Source of the DNA: Phocoena phocoena | Taxonomy: Eukaryota; Chordata; Mammalia; Artiodactyla; Phocoenidae | NCBI RefSeq assembly: GCF_963924675.1 | Contig: NC_089221.1 | Span: 141,216,263 to 141,280,262 of the forward strand | Reading direction: 5' to 3' | DNA length: 64,000 nt | Part shown: positions 36,034-48,142 of the stretch, piece by piece | How the letters are laid out: the number at the start of each line of letters is the position of its first letter | How positions within the stretch are numbered: the first letter of the stretch is position 1 | Translations under genes and position numbers: made by a program | The notes under the pieces: model-generated | The model's input: only the letters and a program-made list of their open reading frames with translations | Databases searched by the model: none | What the model was told of the DNA's origin: nothing

Positions 36034-36853
36034 TGTCAAGTAAAAGCAAAAACAGACTTAGATAAGGAGAAAGTTTATTCAAAAAGACTTAAAATAGGAA
36101 GACACTCCAATCCCAGAAATCTGCAAGTACCTCAGATTTAAACAGTAAAAGGCTTTTCTTTTATAGATTAAGGAAGGGTAGGCAGTAAGTAGGGGGAAGT
36201 TGGGTGTCATGAGCTGAATTTTGTTCTCTGTTTCCTCAAGTTTAAATGTTGAAGCCCTCACCCCCAGGACCTCAAAATGTGAGTGCTTTTGGAGACAAGG
36301 CCTTTAAAGAGGTAATTAAGGTTAAATGAGGTCAAATGTGTGGGGCCTTAGTGAAATCTGACTAGTATCCTTACGAGAAGAGGAAATCTGCACACACTAA
36401 GAATACCAGGGATGAATGCACCCAGAGGAAAGAGCATGTGAGGACATAGTGAGAAGTGCAGCCATCTGCAAGCCAAGGAAAGAAGTCTCAGAAGGAACCA
36501 AACCTGCCAACACCTTGATCTTTGGCTTCTAGCTTCCAGAACTGTGAGAAAACTAATTTCTACTGTTTTAAGTTACCCAGTCTGTGGTATTTTGTTATGG
36601 GAGCTGGAGCAATCTAATACGTTATTCAAACTAGGAGGAATAACAACCAGTGTGGTTTGATACAGTATGTGTCTCACTGTGCTTATCCAATTTTCAGAAA
36701 AAAAGATAAAGGGGGCATGTTCTGCATTTTAGTGTTGGCTTAGGCTTGTGGGCAAGCAAAGTTCAGGGCTCTGTGGAGAGGAGAGAAACCTGACAAAAGC
36801 CTGATTAAGACAAAGCAGAAGGTAAGGAATGGGCAATTGTGAATGCTTGGTCA
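36034..36853 (-). mobile_element. Solo ERV LTR (minus strand), itself interrupted by an MLT1 LTR
   Basis: The insert begins TGT and ends TCA and is flanked by a 4-bp duplication AGTG (36030-36033, 36854-36857), the boundary form of an LTR. Read on the minus strand it has a TATA-like tctataaaag (36158-36167), then about 85 bp downstream AATAAA (36074-36079), giving the U3-R-U5 order. The host L1M sequence continues directly across it. An MLT1-like LTR occupies 36205-36621. The family is not named; a 4-bp duplication fits class I ERVs. No viral gene is present. Confidence 0.75.
36205..36621 (+). mobile_element. MLT1-type solo LTR nested in the ERV LTR
   Basis: Begins TGTCATGAGCTGAA and shows 'aaatgttgaagccctcaccc', 'ggcctttaaagaggtaatta', 'atccttacgagaagaggaaa', 'caccttgatctttggcttct', 'ttccagaactgtgagaaaac', 'ccagtctgtggtattttgtt' and an end '..aatctaatac'. 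This is the full order of an MLT1 LTR. I could not see a clean 5-bp duplication. Confidence 0.85.
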
Positions 36854-36857
36854 AGTG

Positions 36858-37365
36858 ATAAGTCATGTTGATAGTGTGTACCCTTGATAGGATGTGATGA
36901 GAATGGCACTTCAAATTTGTTGTCTTTCTCCCCAGAACCCATAACCTCAGTATAATCATGAAAAAAATCAGACAAATCTCAGTTGAGGATATTCTACAAA
37001 ATAACTGACCAGTATTTCTTAAAACTGTCAAGGTTATAAAAAACAAGAAAAGGCTCAGAAGCTGTCATAGTCAAGAAGAACCTAAGGAGACATGACTATT
37101 AAATGAAATGTAGTATCTAAGAATCCTGGAATGGAGAAGAGACATTAGGTAAAAACTAAGGAATTCTGAGTAAAATATGGACTGTAATTAATAGTAATGT
37201 ATTGATATTTGTTCATTAACTGTGACGAATGAACCATAATAATGTGAGCTGTTAGTAATAGGTAAAACTGGGTGTTGGGTATATGGGAATTCAGTGTACT
37301 CTCTTCACAGTGTTTTTGGAAATCTAAATCTATTCTAAAGTAAAAAGTTTACTGAAAACAAATAG
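36858..37365 (+). repeat. L1M 3' UTR (right part) and 3' end
   Basis: Continues from 36033: 'tgataagtcatgttgatagt', 'gatgtgatgagaatggcact', 'ctaaggagacatgactatta', 'ggtatatgggaattcagtgt' and 'ctaaagtaaaaagtttactg' at the 3' end. It is a non-coding fossil. Confidence 0.88.
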
Positions 37366-37852
37366 CGATAAATAAAAACAAAGAATCTCAATAGTATCCC
37401 ATTTCAGACAACAAGGTGGCACAAATACATCACTAAGAAGTTTAAATAAGCCTTGAAATACTGCCCAATTATAAAACATGATCCGACTACCACTTTAGGT
37501 GATTGTGGCTTTGGTGGAAAGTTAAATTATTTTTGCATTTACCAAATCCTACAAAAGTAAAATTCATTTGCTTTATGCAAGGTGCCAGTCAATGCAGAGA
37601 TTAGGATACTAACTCACGTGCATTTACTTCTAGAACATATTTCCCCCTACGTCTCCAAACATTTGACCTGGATGGAATCACTCCTATAGCCAGGCCTTCA
37701 CAGATTATCCTCAACCCCATGATTTTCAGGGCCTTTCTTTTGGGGTAAGATCCCTTATTGCCATGAGTGTTATCACCCTCCTCGTGTACCTTACTAATTG
37801 ACTCATGTTATTCTACTAATTTACAGTTAGTTTTGCATTCTTAAAGTATATA
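37366..37852. other. Anonymous DNA
   Basis: No gene or repeat recognised between the L1M and the LTR-like block. Confidence 0.4.
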
Positions 37853-38460
37853 TGTGACCAAGTAAAGGGCTCACTGCCCAACACTCACAGAGGCCAATAC
37901 TATAGCACTGGATTTGAGAAAAGAAAAGCTTTACTATGAGGTCAGCCAGCAAGGAGACAGGAGGCAAGGCTCCAATCTGTGTCTCCACCTGGAGTTCAGT
38001 CAGACTTTTGAATCAGGGGAGGGAAGCTGGTATGCGGAAGTGCTTGTGGGGCAGGTTTCCACTGGAGGGCTCTGGAACTTGGTCATATATGGTAAGGTCT
38101 GGCAAAGGGGCTTTAGCACTGGATCTTTGTGCACAACAGACCCTTCACTTCCAAAAGGGTTCAGTGTTCAGGTTCTGGTCATGTTCCATTCCTTTGGTTT
38201 CGCTGGGAGTGGGGGAAAGAGAAAGTTTGGTTCCAGGTATTGTTTGAGATAAACATTTTCTACTCTATGCGTGCTTTGCCTGCATGGCTCACAGTTTGTT
38301 CTGTTGTCTCTGAAAAACAACTTAGTATCTTGTTAGAAACAGGACATGGCCAGTTTGAGGCTGGTTCTGTAGTTACATACATAATACTAAATGCAGTCCA
38401 TTTAATAAGCATCCCATTTTTCCCTACATAAAATTCCAGTAGCAGCAGGAACAAAGTCTA
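37853..38460 (-). mobile_element. Probable ERV LTR (minus strand)
   Basis: Read on the minus strand the block ends 'ttggcctctgtgagtgttgg', 'gcagtgagccctttacttgg', 'tcaca', which resembles the U5 end of class I ERV LTRs. Its plus-strand left edge is TGTGACC at 37853. A degenerate poly(A) signal AGTAAA lies upstream in that orientation (near 37930). It is GC-richer than its flanks. The far edge and target duplication were not found, so limits are approximate. Confidence 0.5.
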
Positions 38461-40074
38461 TTCCACAAAACTACCTTTATTGTACTTTACTCAAATAAAA
38501 AAGTTACTTTTCTTTCTGCCTCTGATAGCATCCCTCCATGTGCAAAGAAATGAATGCTGACTTTGTTTGTAAGTGTCAGGAAGCATTGTCTCATTGCAGT
38601 ATTTCCATTGATAAAAATACTTTTATGAACCATTGTCAAATCAGAGCTATCTCCCACTTAAGAAATCACCCTGCAAGGATACTGCAGAAATAAGCCTTTG
38701 TGCCCATAGACTTGAATATGTTATCACACTCTTCACTGGCATTTGTGCTTAATTCTGTCTTGCTTTGAATTTTTAAAAAATCATTTCTGCTTTCTTAAGG
38801 ATAATCAAAAAGGGAAGTAAGAAGGAAGGTGACTGGGCAAATGATAGTCATTTGATTTTACTGGCTATTTGTCATATTTTTTGTTCACTTCAAAATTAAA
38901 ATCTGATTCCTGCAGGAAAAAAAAAATCTCCCAAGAAAAATAGTTATTATTTGATAGATTTTTTTTATTTGAAAAATGGGTTGATGCTGGCAAGTTTGAA
39001 TTATTACAGTTATAGAATTTTATTTTTCCTAGGTTCAATAATTTAATGTGATTAGCCTATTGGAAAATGAATATAATATTTCAGTAGCTCAAAAGCATGA
39101 TCTGTGTGTATGTATTACACTTACAGTTTAATTAGAAAACTAATGAGATGCGATTGCCAATCTGATTGTTGAGGATCTGGTACAGTAAATTTCTATTAGC
39201 AGACTTGACTATTTCTCTTCCAGCTGTGCATTCACCCAACCTTAGAATATAGGGATTATTACATTGGACACCTGCCATTCAGGCCTTTGGAAACCATACT
39301 CCTGTAAAACCACCAAATTAATTACAGCTCAGAATAAGGGAGTACTAGAAGATTCAACTACTTGTGAACTTACCCTAAAAGAACAAACTATGGGACAGAT
39401 TGACTATGGCTATTAATTAAATGTAAGTGAACTAATTAACAGAAATAAAGTTTGTTAGGGTAATATTATTTAGCTAGAATTTATATTTATATTTTATAAT
39501 ATATACATATATATTTGTAATATATTATGAAGTATTGCTCGTAGTAGAAGAGGTGCACATTTCCAGTGTCATTAACTCTGCTTTTGAAATTAGAAATATT
39601 TGTCACCTTTCTAGACCACTCACAAACTTCTTGATGAAATTATACTCTGACACATACTGTTTTCCTTTAATACTAGTCACCTCTTATGATTTATAGTAAA
39701 TTCATATTTTAAATCATTTTCCACACTTACCTTCCAATGTCTGAGTCTCATTCTCACAAACATTATAAATTCTAATGATAATCCTACCAAATGTAGAGCT
39801 TGAATTGATGGAATGAATGAACAGTCTCATTTTGGTTGTTGTAATAAAACCAACATGCCATTGTTAGATTTCATTTTGGTATGATTGAGCCAAGTTACAT
39901 TACTTATAAAACACTGGATTTTAAATCTAGTCAATAAAAGACTTAAGACAGATTTTTACTTTCTTGCTAAAAGCCAGCAAACTTGTTTAGACAGTAAAGC
40001 CTGAATCAGAAATCCCAGTAAATGCACAGTATTTACTTGCTAATAAAATAAGTAATAACAAAAACAATATTAAT
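38461..40074. other. Anonymous AT-rich DNA
   Basis: No gene or repeat recognised; a TA-rich tract lies at about 39480-39530. Confidence 0.45.
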
Positions 40075-40300
40075 AAACACAGCTACCATGTACCAGACAT
40101 TGTATTAAATGATTTACTATATTATTATAGTTTATCCTTTTAAAAAGCCTCTGAGTTATTATTACCACAGTTTTTAGTCATGAAGATTTGAAGCCAAGAA
40201 GTTTAATAATTTGTCCAAAGATACAAATATAATGAGTGCTGAAATTTAAATTTGAACCTAGGTCAGCCTGACTCCAAAGCCATACCTTTTATTATTTTGC
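40075..40300 (-). repeat. MIR (antisense)
   Basis: 'accatgtaccagacattgta', 'atttgaacctaggtcagcct' and 'gactccaaagccata' are the reverse order of an almost full MIR. Confidence 0.8.
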
Positions 40301-40572
40301 TGGACTACAATTTAGTTACCTATGAATAAGCAATGCTTTCCATGGAAAAGAAGGAAAACTGATGAAAAGGGTGTGAAAATTAACTTGAAGTGAAACTCAT
40401 TGTTAAAGAACAAGGTTGATTCATAATTTCTATACTGCAAAGTAACCCAGTACTGCAGTTATTCCATAATAAACTGTTTTTCAAAAATGACCACTGCTAC
40501 AGAAAAAGGAGTACCTCTCTCCTTTAAAAACGTTGAGATGTAAAATTGAAATATTGTTAGAAAAAAGTCATT

Positions 40573-40574
40573 AT

Positions 40575-40602
<28 letters not shown>
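40573..40602 (+). repeat. (CA)n microsatellite
   Basis: About 14 uninterrupted CA units. Confidence 0.93.
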
Positions 40603-40606
<4 letters not shown>

Positions 40607-40939
40607 TAGTAGTGGAATTCTTTTGTGTAGTGGTTGCTTAGACCACTAACTACTTGAGACGGGAGCAGGCAAATTAGAGGGGGAAGTAGTGGAGAAGTTC
40701 AGTGAAAGGCAGACTGAGCCAACTGAAGATCAATCCACAATGAAGGCTAAGAGCTCTGAGTGGATAACGTAAATCAATAGAAAATATGATTGGACTTCGA
40801 AAGGTGTGGTTTTTCAAGCTGCTTAGTGTCAATTAATATCTCTGAATTTATCTCTAAGAAGTTTGCAGGTGGTATATTCTTGAGCTCCTCTAATCATGTT
40901 GCCAACTTTAATCCCAAACTTGTATAAACTTTCATTCCA

Positions 40940-41065
40940 AGATCTAGGTTTTAACACTTGAGCTCCTACTATGGGCAAAGTAAAATGCTAGGTGCTAATG
41001 ATACAATGACAATCATTTAGCACAGTGACGATTAGCCCATAGTCAGCCTACAAGCTAGTGTTAAG
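40940..41065 (-). repeat. L2/MIR-like ancient repeat
   Basis: 'gagctcctactatgggcaaa' followed by 'atgctaggtgctaatgatac' and a later 'caagctagtgtt' follow the order of an antisense L2-type repeat. Strongly diverged. Confidence 0.45.
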
Positions 41066-41324
41066 AAAATGATCAGAAATCCCAGAACAGATTGTGTCAA
41101 TAAAATAATTGGTGCTACAACAGCCCAAACACTAGGCCCTATAGAAGTCTTGCATTACCTAATCGTGGAGGATGTATGAGTTTAAGTTAGAGATTAAAGA
41201 TGATAGAGATTAAGCATCCTTCATCTCTAACCCATGCCTAGTTCTCTTACAGAAATGTACTTCAGAACAAATAGCTGTTACTTAAGAATACTATCTCTCA
41301 AAACCCCTTTTAGAGAATGGGCTT

Positions 41325-41515
41325 GGAGTTCTGGGTGTGATGCACTCTGTTTCTTTCCAGCTGAGTGTTACATTGGGCAGGCTTTTGTTTCCTTGGCTTT
41401 AAAATGGGGACGATAATTGTGCTTACCTTATAATTTGGTGTGAAAATAAAATGGGTGTATGTGAAACTATTGCAATGTACATAAATGTCAGCAAGAATTA
41501 TTGTTAGCCTATATT
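41325..41515 (+). repeat. MIR
   Basis: 'cttggctttaaaatggggac', 'cttaccttataatttggtgt' and 'tcagcaagaattattgttag' match MIR order. Confidence 0.75.
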
Positions 41516-42434
41516 TACATAGTATGACTAGTTTTCAATGTTTAGTTGAATAGACTGATTAGCTGCTTAGGTCAATGGTTTAAGAAGAAATAAGAGAGAA
41601 TATCAAACATATGAGAATCATACACACACAGAAATTAATCTTATTTTGAATATGAAATCTTAAATATATTAAATAAACTAAAATTCACATGAGACCTCAA
41701 TCTTTGACAGTCCTTAGAGAAACTGAGATCACCTTATTTTTCATTAGTACTAACAAAACTTTCATATTTCTGTTTTAAAGAGCATTGTAGAGGGCATTTG
41801 TCATTGTTATTTAATATCGTTCTGGGAAAATGAAACAACATCCATCATTTCCTTTTGACTCTAGTTAAGGCATTGAGTGAAAAAGTATAGATACATGAAC
41901 ACATGTCTGTTCCAAAATCTAGGATCCTAAAACAGACTCTAAGTAACTAATGGAAAAATTTGAAAAGTCTATAAATTTTTTTCCATTTAAAGTCTCTTTG
42001 CGTGCACTTCAGATTTTTATAGCTCCAGAAAATATATGCATTTCCAGGATGACATATGCTATTCAAAAAACTGAATTTCACAAAAGAATGTGAGTTAGAA
42101 ACACTCTTCTCTAGCAAGGCATCTTAACATGAGGCAGATTATTGATCTAGGTTCTGTCCATGGTTGTGTCAAAGTGTGCACTATTATAAATCATATTAAT
42201 ACTTGAGGGATATGTACACATGTACATTTTGTAGTTTTTAGCTTTCATCAGATTCTAAGAGAGCATGGCGTTAAATGGGTAAGAACAACTATCATAAAGG
42301 ACATTTTCAAAATTGCATCCAAGTAAATGAAATTGTTTGCCATACTACTTTTTCTTTTTCCTTCGTTTCCTCAGGTCTATGATATTCTTCATCAATCCAT
42401 CTCAAATTCAGAGCTTCAGTATCATTTAACAGTA
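41516..42434. other. Anonymous AT-rich DNA
   Basis: No gene or repeat recognised. Confidence 0.45.
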
Positions 42435-42601
42435 AAGAATTCACAAATATCTCTCTCTCCCTCGAGTTCCAGTTCCAAGTCTTCTCTCAAGCATCTAGTG
42501 GATAAACATCTAGTGGGTGAACATCACCAACTGGATGGATTAGACTCAATTGTTCTAACACTCAGTAGTTCATCTTCTTTTTCAGACATGCATTCCTCAT
42601 T
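42435..42601 (+). repeat. Old dispersed repeat at the edge of the L1 insertion
   Basis: 'catcaccaactggatggatt' and 'cagtagttcatcttcttttt' resemble part of a common ancient mammalian repeat that I cannot name. It ends where the L1 A-tail (T-run) begins. Confidence 0.3.
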
Positions 42602-42948
42602 CTTTTTTTTTTCAAACATCTTTATTGCAGTATAATTGCTTTACAATGGTGTGTTAGCTTCTGCCATAAAACAAAGTGAATCAGCTATACATATATATAC
42701 ATTCCCATATCTCCTCCCTCTTGCATCTCCCTCCCACTCTCCCTATCCCACCCCTCCAGGTGGACTCAAAGCACCGAGCTGATCTCCCTCTGCTATGTGG
42801 CTGCTTCCCACTAGCTATTTTACATTTGGTAGTGTATATATGTCTATGCCACTCTCTCAATTTGTCCCAGCTTACTCTTCCCCCTCCCCGTGTCCTCAAG
42901 TCCATTCTCTACGTCTGTGTCTTTATTCCTGTCCTGCCTCTAGGTTCT

Positions 42949-45900
42949 TCAGAACCTTTTTTTTTTAGATTCCATACATATATGTGTTAGCATACGGTAT
43001 TTGTTTTTCTCTTTCTGACTTACTTCACTCTGTATAACAGACTCTAGATCCATCCACCTCACTACAAATAACTTGATTTCATTTCTTTTTATGGCTGAGT
43101 AATATTCCATTTTATATATATGCCACATCTTCTTTATCCATTCATCTGTCAGTGGACACTTAGGTTGCTTCCATGTCCTGGCTATTGTAAATAGAGCTGC
43201 AATGAACATTGTGGTACATGACCCTTTTTGAATTATGGTTTTCTCAGGGTATATGCCCAGTAGTGGGATTGCTGGGTCCTATGGTAGTTCTATTTTTAGT
43301 TTTTTGAGGAAACTCCATACTGTTCTACATAGTGGCTGTATCAATTTATGTTCCCACCAGCAGTGCAAGAGGGTTCCCTTTTCTCCACATCCTCTCCAGC
43401 ATTTATTATTTGTAGATATTTTGATGATGGCCTTTTTTTTTTTTAATTAATTAATTTATTTTTGGCTGCGTTGGGTCTTCATTGCTGCACGGGCTTCTCA
43501 TTGCGGTGGCTTCTCCCGTTGCGGAGCATGGCTCCAGGTGCACAGGCTTCAGTAATTGCGGCACGTGGGCTCAGTAGTTGTGGCTCACAGGCTCCAGAGC
43601 AGAGACTCAGTAGTCGTGGCGCATGGGCTCAGTTGCTCCACGGCATGTGGGATCCTCCCGGACCAGGACTTGAACCCGTGTCCCCTGCACTGGCAGCAGA
43701 TTCTTAACCACTGCACCACAAGAGAAGTCCCTGGTGATGGCCATTCTGACTGGTGTAAGGTGATACCTCATTATAGTTCTCATTTGCATTTCTCTATTGA
43801 TTACTGATGTTGAGCATCCTTTCATGTGTTTGTTGACAATCTGTATATCTTCTTTGGAGAAATATCTATTTAGGTCTTCTGCCCATTTTTGGATTGGGTT
43901 ATTTCTATTTTTGATATTGAGCTGCATGAGCTGCTTGTATATTTTGGAGATTAATCCTTTGTCAGTTGCTTCATTTGCAAATATTTTCTCCCATTCTGAG
44001 GGCTGTCTTTTCCTCGTTTGTAGTTTCCTTTGCTGTGCAAAAGCTTTTCAGTTTCATTAGGTCCCATTTGTTTATTTTTGTTTTTATTTCCATTTCTCTA
44101 GAAGAGCGGTCAGAAAGGATCTTGCTGTGATTTATGTCAAAGAGTGTTCTGCCTATGTTTTCTTCTAAGAGTTTTATAAGTGTCTGGCCTTACATTTAGG
44201 TCTTTAATCCATTTTGATGTTATTTTTGTGTATGGTGTTAGGGAGTATGCTAATTTCATTCTTTTACATGTATCTGTCCAGTTTTCCCAGCACCAATTAT
44301 TGAAGAGACTGTCTTTTCTCCGTTGTATATTCTTGCCTCCTTTACCAAAGATAAGGTGACCATATGTGCGTGGGTTTATCTCTGGGCTTTCTATCCTGTT
44401 CCATTGATCCATATTTCTGTTTTTGTGCCAGTACCGTACTGTCTTGATTACTGTAGCTGTAATAGACTGTATAGACTGTATAGACTGAAGTCTGGAAGCC
44501 TGATTCCTCCAGCTCCGTTTTTCGTTCTCAAGATTGCTTTGGCTGTTCAGGGTCTTTTGTGTTTCTATACAAATTGTGAAATTTTTTGTTCTAGTTTTGT
44601 GAAAAATGCCCTTGGTAGTTTGATAGGGATTGCATTGAATCTATAGATTGCTTTGAGTAGCATAGTCATTTTCACAATGTTGATTCTTCCAATCCAAGAA
44701 CATGGTATATCTCTCCATCTATTTGTATCATCTTTAATTTCTTTCATCAGAGTCTTAAAGTTTTCTGCATACAGGTCTTTTGTCTCCTTAGGTAGGTTAT
44801 TCCTAGGTATTTTATTCTTATTATTGCAATGGTAAATGGGAGTGTTTCCTTAATTTCTCTTTCATATTTTTCATCATTAGTGTATAGGAATGCAAGAGGT
44901 TTCTGTGCATTAATTTTGTATCCTGCAACTTTACCAAATTCATTGGTTAGCTCTAGTAGTTTTCTGGTAGCATCTTTAGGATTCTCTATGTAGAGTATCA
45001 TGTCATCTACAAATGGTGACAGTATTATTTCTTCTTTTCCAATTTGGATTCCTTTTATTTCTTTTTCTTCTCTGATTGCTGTGGCTAAAACTTCCAAAAC
45101 TGTGTTGAATAATACTGGTAAGAGTTGGCAACCTTGTCTTGTTCCTGATCTTAGTGAAAATGGTTTCAGTTTTTCACCATTGACAAAAATGTTGGCTGTG
45201 GGTTTGTCATATATGGCCTTTATTATGTTGAGGCAACTTCCCTCTATGTCTACTTTCTGGAGGGTTTTTATCATAAATGGGTGTTGAATTTTTTTTGAAA
45301 GCTTTTTCTGCATCTATTGAAATGATCATATGGTTTTTCTCCTTGGATTTGTTAACATGGGTTATCACATTGATTGATTTGCATATATAGAAGAATCCTT
45401 GCATTCCTGGGATAAACCCCACTTGCTCATGGTGTATGATCCTTTTAACGTGCTGCTGGATTCTGTTTGTTAGTATTTTGTTGAGGATTTTTGCATCTAT
45501 GTTCATCAGTGATATTGGCCTGTAGTTTTCTTTTTTTGTGGCATATTTGGTTTTGGTATCAGGGTGATGATGGCCTTCTAGAATGAGTTTGGGAGTGTTC
45601 CTCCCTCTGGTATGTTTTGGAAGAGTTTGAGAAGGATAGGTGTTAGCTCTTCTCTAAATGTTTGATAGAATTCGCCTGTGAAGCCATCTGGTCCTGGGCT
45701 TTTGTTTGTTGGAAGATTTTTAATCACAGTTTCAATTTCAGTGCTTCTGATTGGTCTGTTTATATTTTCTATTTCTTCCTTGCTCAGTCTCGGAAGGTTG
45801 TGCATTTCTAAGAATTTGTCCATTTCTTCTAGGTTGTCCATTTTATTGGTATATAGTTGCTTGTAGTAATCTCTCATGATCCTTTGTATTTCTGCAGTGT

Positions 45901-47094
45901 CAGTTATTTCTCCTTTTTCATTTCTAATTCTATTCATTTGAGTTTCTCCCTTATATTCTTGATGAGTCTGGCTAATGGTTTATCATTTTTTTATATTCTT
46001 GAAGAACCAGCTTTTAGTTTTATTGATCTTTGCTATCATTTCCTTCGTTTCTTTTTCATTTATTTCTGATCTGACGTTTATGATTTCTTTCCTTCTGCTA
46101 ACTTTGGAGTATTTTTGTTCTTCTTTCTCTAGTTGCTTTAGGTATATGGTTAGGTTGTTTCTTTGAAATGTTTCTTGTTTCTTGAGGTAGGATTGTATTG
46201 CTATAAACTTCCCTCTTAGAACTGCTTTTATGCATCCCATACGTTTTGCATTGTCGTGTTTTCATTTTCATTTGTTTCTAGGTATTTTTTTATTTTCTCT
46301 TTTATTTCTTCAGTCATCTCTTGGTTATTTAGTAGTGTATTGTTAAGCCTTCATGTGTCTGTATTTTTTACAGATTTTTTCCTGTAATTGATATCTAGTC
46401 TCATAGCATTGTGGTCAGAAAAGATACTTGATGTGATTTCAATTTTCTTAAATTTACCAAGGCTTGATTGTGACCCAGGGTATGATCTATCCTGGAGAAT
46501 GTTCCATGAGCACTTGAGAGGAAAGTGTAATCTGCTTTTTTTGGATGGAATGTCCTGTAAATATCAATTAAAACCATCTTGTTTAATGTATCATTTAAAG
46601 CTTGTGTTTCCTTATTTATTTTCATTTTGGATGATCTGTCCCTTGGTAAAAGTGAGGTGTTAAAGTCCCCTACTATGATTGTGTTACTGTCTATTTCCCC
46701 TTTTATGGCTGTTAGTATTTGCCTTATGTATTGAGGTGCTCCTATGTTGGGTGCATAAATATTTACAATTGTTATGTCTTCTTCTTGGATTGATCCCTTG
46801 ATCATTATGTAGTGTCCTTCTCTGTCTCTTGTAATAGTCTTTATTTTAAAGTCTATTTTGTCTGATATGCGAATTGCTACTCCAGCTTTCTTTTGATTTC
46901 CATTTGCATGGAATGTCTTTCTCCATCCCCTCACTTTCAGTTTGTATGTATCCCTAGGTCTGAAGTGGGTCTCTTGTAGACAGATATTTACAGGTCTTGT
47001 TGTTGTATCTATTCAGCCAGTCTGCGTCTTTGGTGGGAGCATTTAATCCATTTACATTTAAGGTGGTTATCAATATGTCTGTTCCTGTTACCAT
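42949..47094 (-). pseudogene. L1 ORF2 pseudogene (endonuclease and reverse transcriptase)
   Basis: ORF2 would encode the L1 endonuclease/reverse transcriptase that nicks DNA and copies RNA at the target. A plausible start ATG is at 47094-47092. The segment 46934-46401 carries the endonuclease motifs GDFN and SRIDH; the catalytic-Glu motif QETHF just upstream is in another frame. 45937-45578 holds the conserved [15 protein letters not shown] stretch. 45313-44747 holds the RT palm, with FVDD in place of the usual FADD. 43209-42949 is the C-terminus, where a frameshift replaces the usual end LTHIYGI. A CHR-1 SINE splits the C-terminal third. Without the SINE the length is about 1280 codons, normal for L1. 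Many frame breaks make it non-functional. Confidence 0.93.
43433..43731 (-). mobile_element. CHR-1-type SINE inside L1 ORF2
   Basis: T-rich tail with TTAA repeats (43433-43460), 'tttggctgcgttgggtcttc', internal 'gcggtggcttctcccgttgc' and 'cagtagttgtggctcac' blocks, and a degraded tRNA head ('cactgcaccacaagagaagt'). An 8-bp duplication TGATGGCC is at 43425-43432 and 43735-43742, and L1 ORF2 continues on both sides. It therefore inserted after the L1. Confidence 0.93.
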
Positions 47095-47116
47095 TTTCTT
47101 AATTTTTTTGGGTTTG

Positions 47117-48036
47117 TTATTGTAAGTCTTTTCCCTCTCTTCTGTTTCCTGCCCAGAGAAGTTCCTCTAGCATTTGTTGTAGAGCTGGTTTGGTGGTGCT
47201 GTGTTCTCTTAGCTTTTGCTTATCTCTAAAAGTTTTAATTTCTCCATTGAATCTGAATGTGATCCTTGCTGGGTAGAGTAATCTTGATTGTAGGTTTTTC
47301 CCTTTCATCACTTTAAATATGTCCTGCCACTCACTTCTGGCTTGCAGAGTTTCTGCTGAAAGATCAGCTGTTAACCTTATGGGGTTTCCCTTGTATGTTA
47401 ATTGATGCTTTTTCCTGCTGCTTTTAATATATTTTCTTTGTATTTAATTTATGATAATTTGATTAATATGTGTCTTGGTGTGTTTCTCCTTGGATTTATC
47501 CTGCATGGGACCCTCTGTGTTTCCTGTACCTGATTGACTATTTTCTTACCTGTATTAGGGAAATTTTCAAGTATAGCATCTTCAAATATTTTCTCAGTCC
47601 CTTTTGTTTTCTATTTTTCTTTTGAGACCCCTATAATTCCAATGTTGGTGCATTTAATGTTGGCCCAGAGTTCTCTGAGACTGTCCTAAATTCTTTTCAT
47701 TCTTTTTGCTTTATTCTGCTCTGTGGGAGTTATTTCCACTATTTTATCTTCCAGGTCACTTATCAGTTCTGCCTCAGTTATTCTGCTATTGATTCCTTCT
47801 AGAGAATTTTAAATTTCATTCATTGTTTTGTTCATCAGTCTTTGTTTGCTCTTTAGTTCTTCTAGGTCCTTGTTAAACATTTCTTATATTTTCTCTATTC
47901 TATTTGCAAGATTTTGGATCATCTTTCCTATCGTTACTCTGAATTCTTTTTCAGGTAGACTGCTTATTTCCTCTTATTTGTTTGGTCTGGTAGGTTTTTA
48001 CCTTGCTCCTTCATCTGTATTTCTCTGTCTTCTCAT
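47117..48036 (-). pseudogene. L1 ORF1 pseudogene (RNA-binding protein)
   Basis: ORF1 encodes the coiled-coil RNA-binding chaperone that packages L1 RNA. A start ATG at 48036-48034 is followed within a dozen codons by a frame break. A lysine/glutamate-rich coiled-coil part is visible at about 47960-47830 on the minus strand. The C-terminal domain is recognisable at 47311-47117, with the conserved RLLYPARI and TKPALQ motifs ending just before the stop. ORF2 starts about 20 bp downstream, the normal L1 arrangement. It is inactivated by several frame breaks. Confidence 0.85.
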
Positions 48037-48142
48037 TTTACTTAACTTACTGTGTTTGGGGTCTCCGTTTCACAGGCTGCAGGTTCATAGTTCCCATTGT
48101 TTTTGGTGTCTGCTCACAGTGGGTCAGGTTGTTTCAGTGGGT

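Noticed and set aside
42327..42635. Serine-rich 102-codon frame with a hydrophobic, signal-like start
   Set aside because: It overlaps an old dispersed repeat and runs into the L1 A-tail; the serine run comes from a 'tctctctcc..agttcc' simple stretch.
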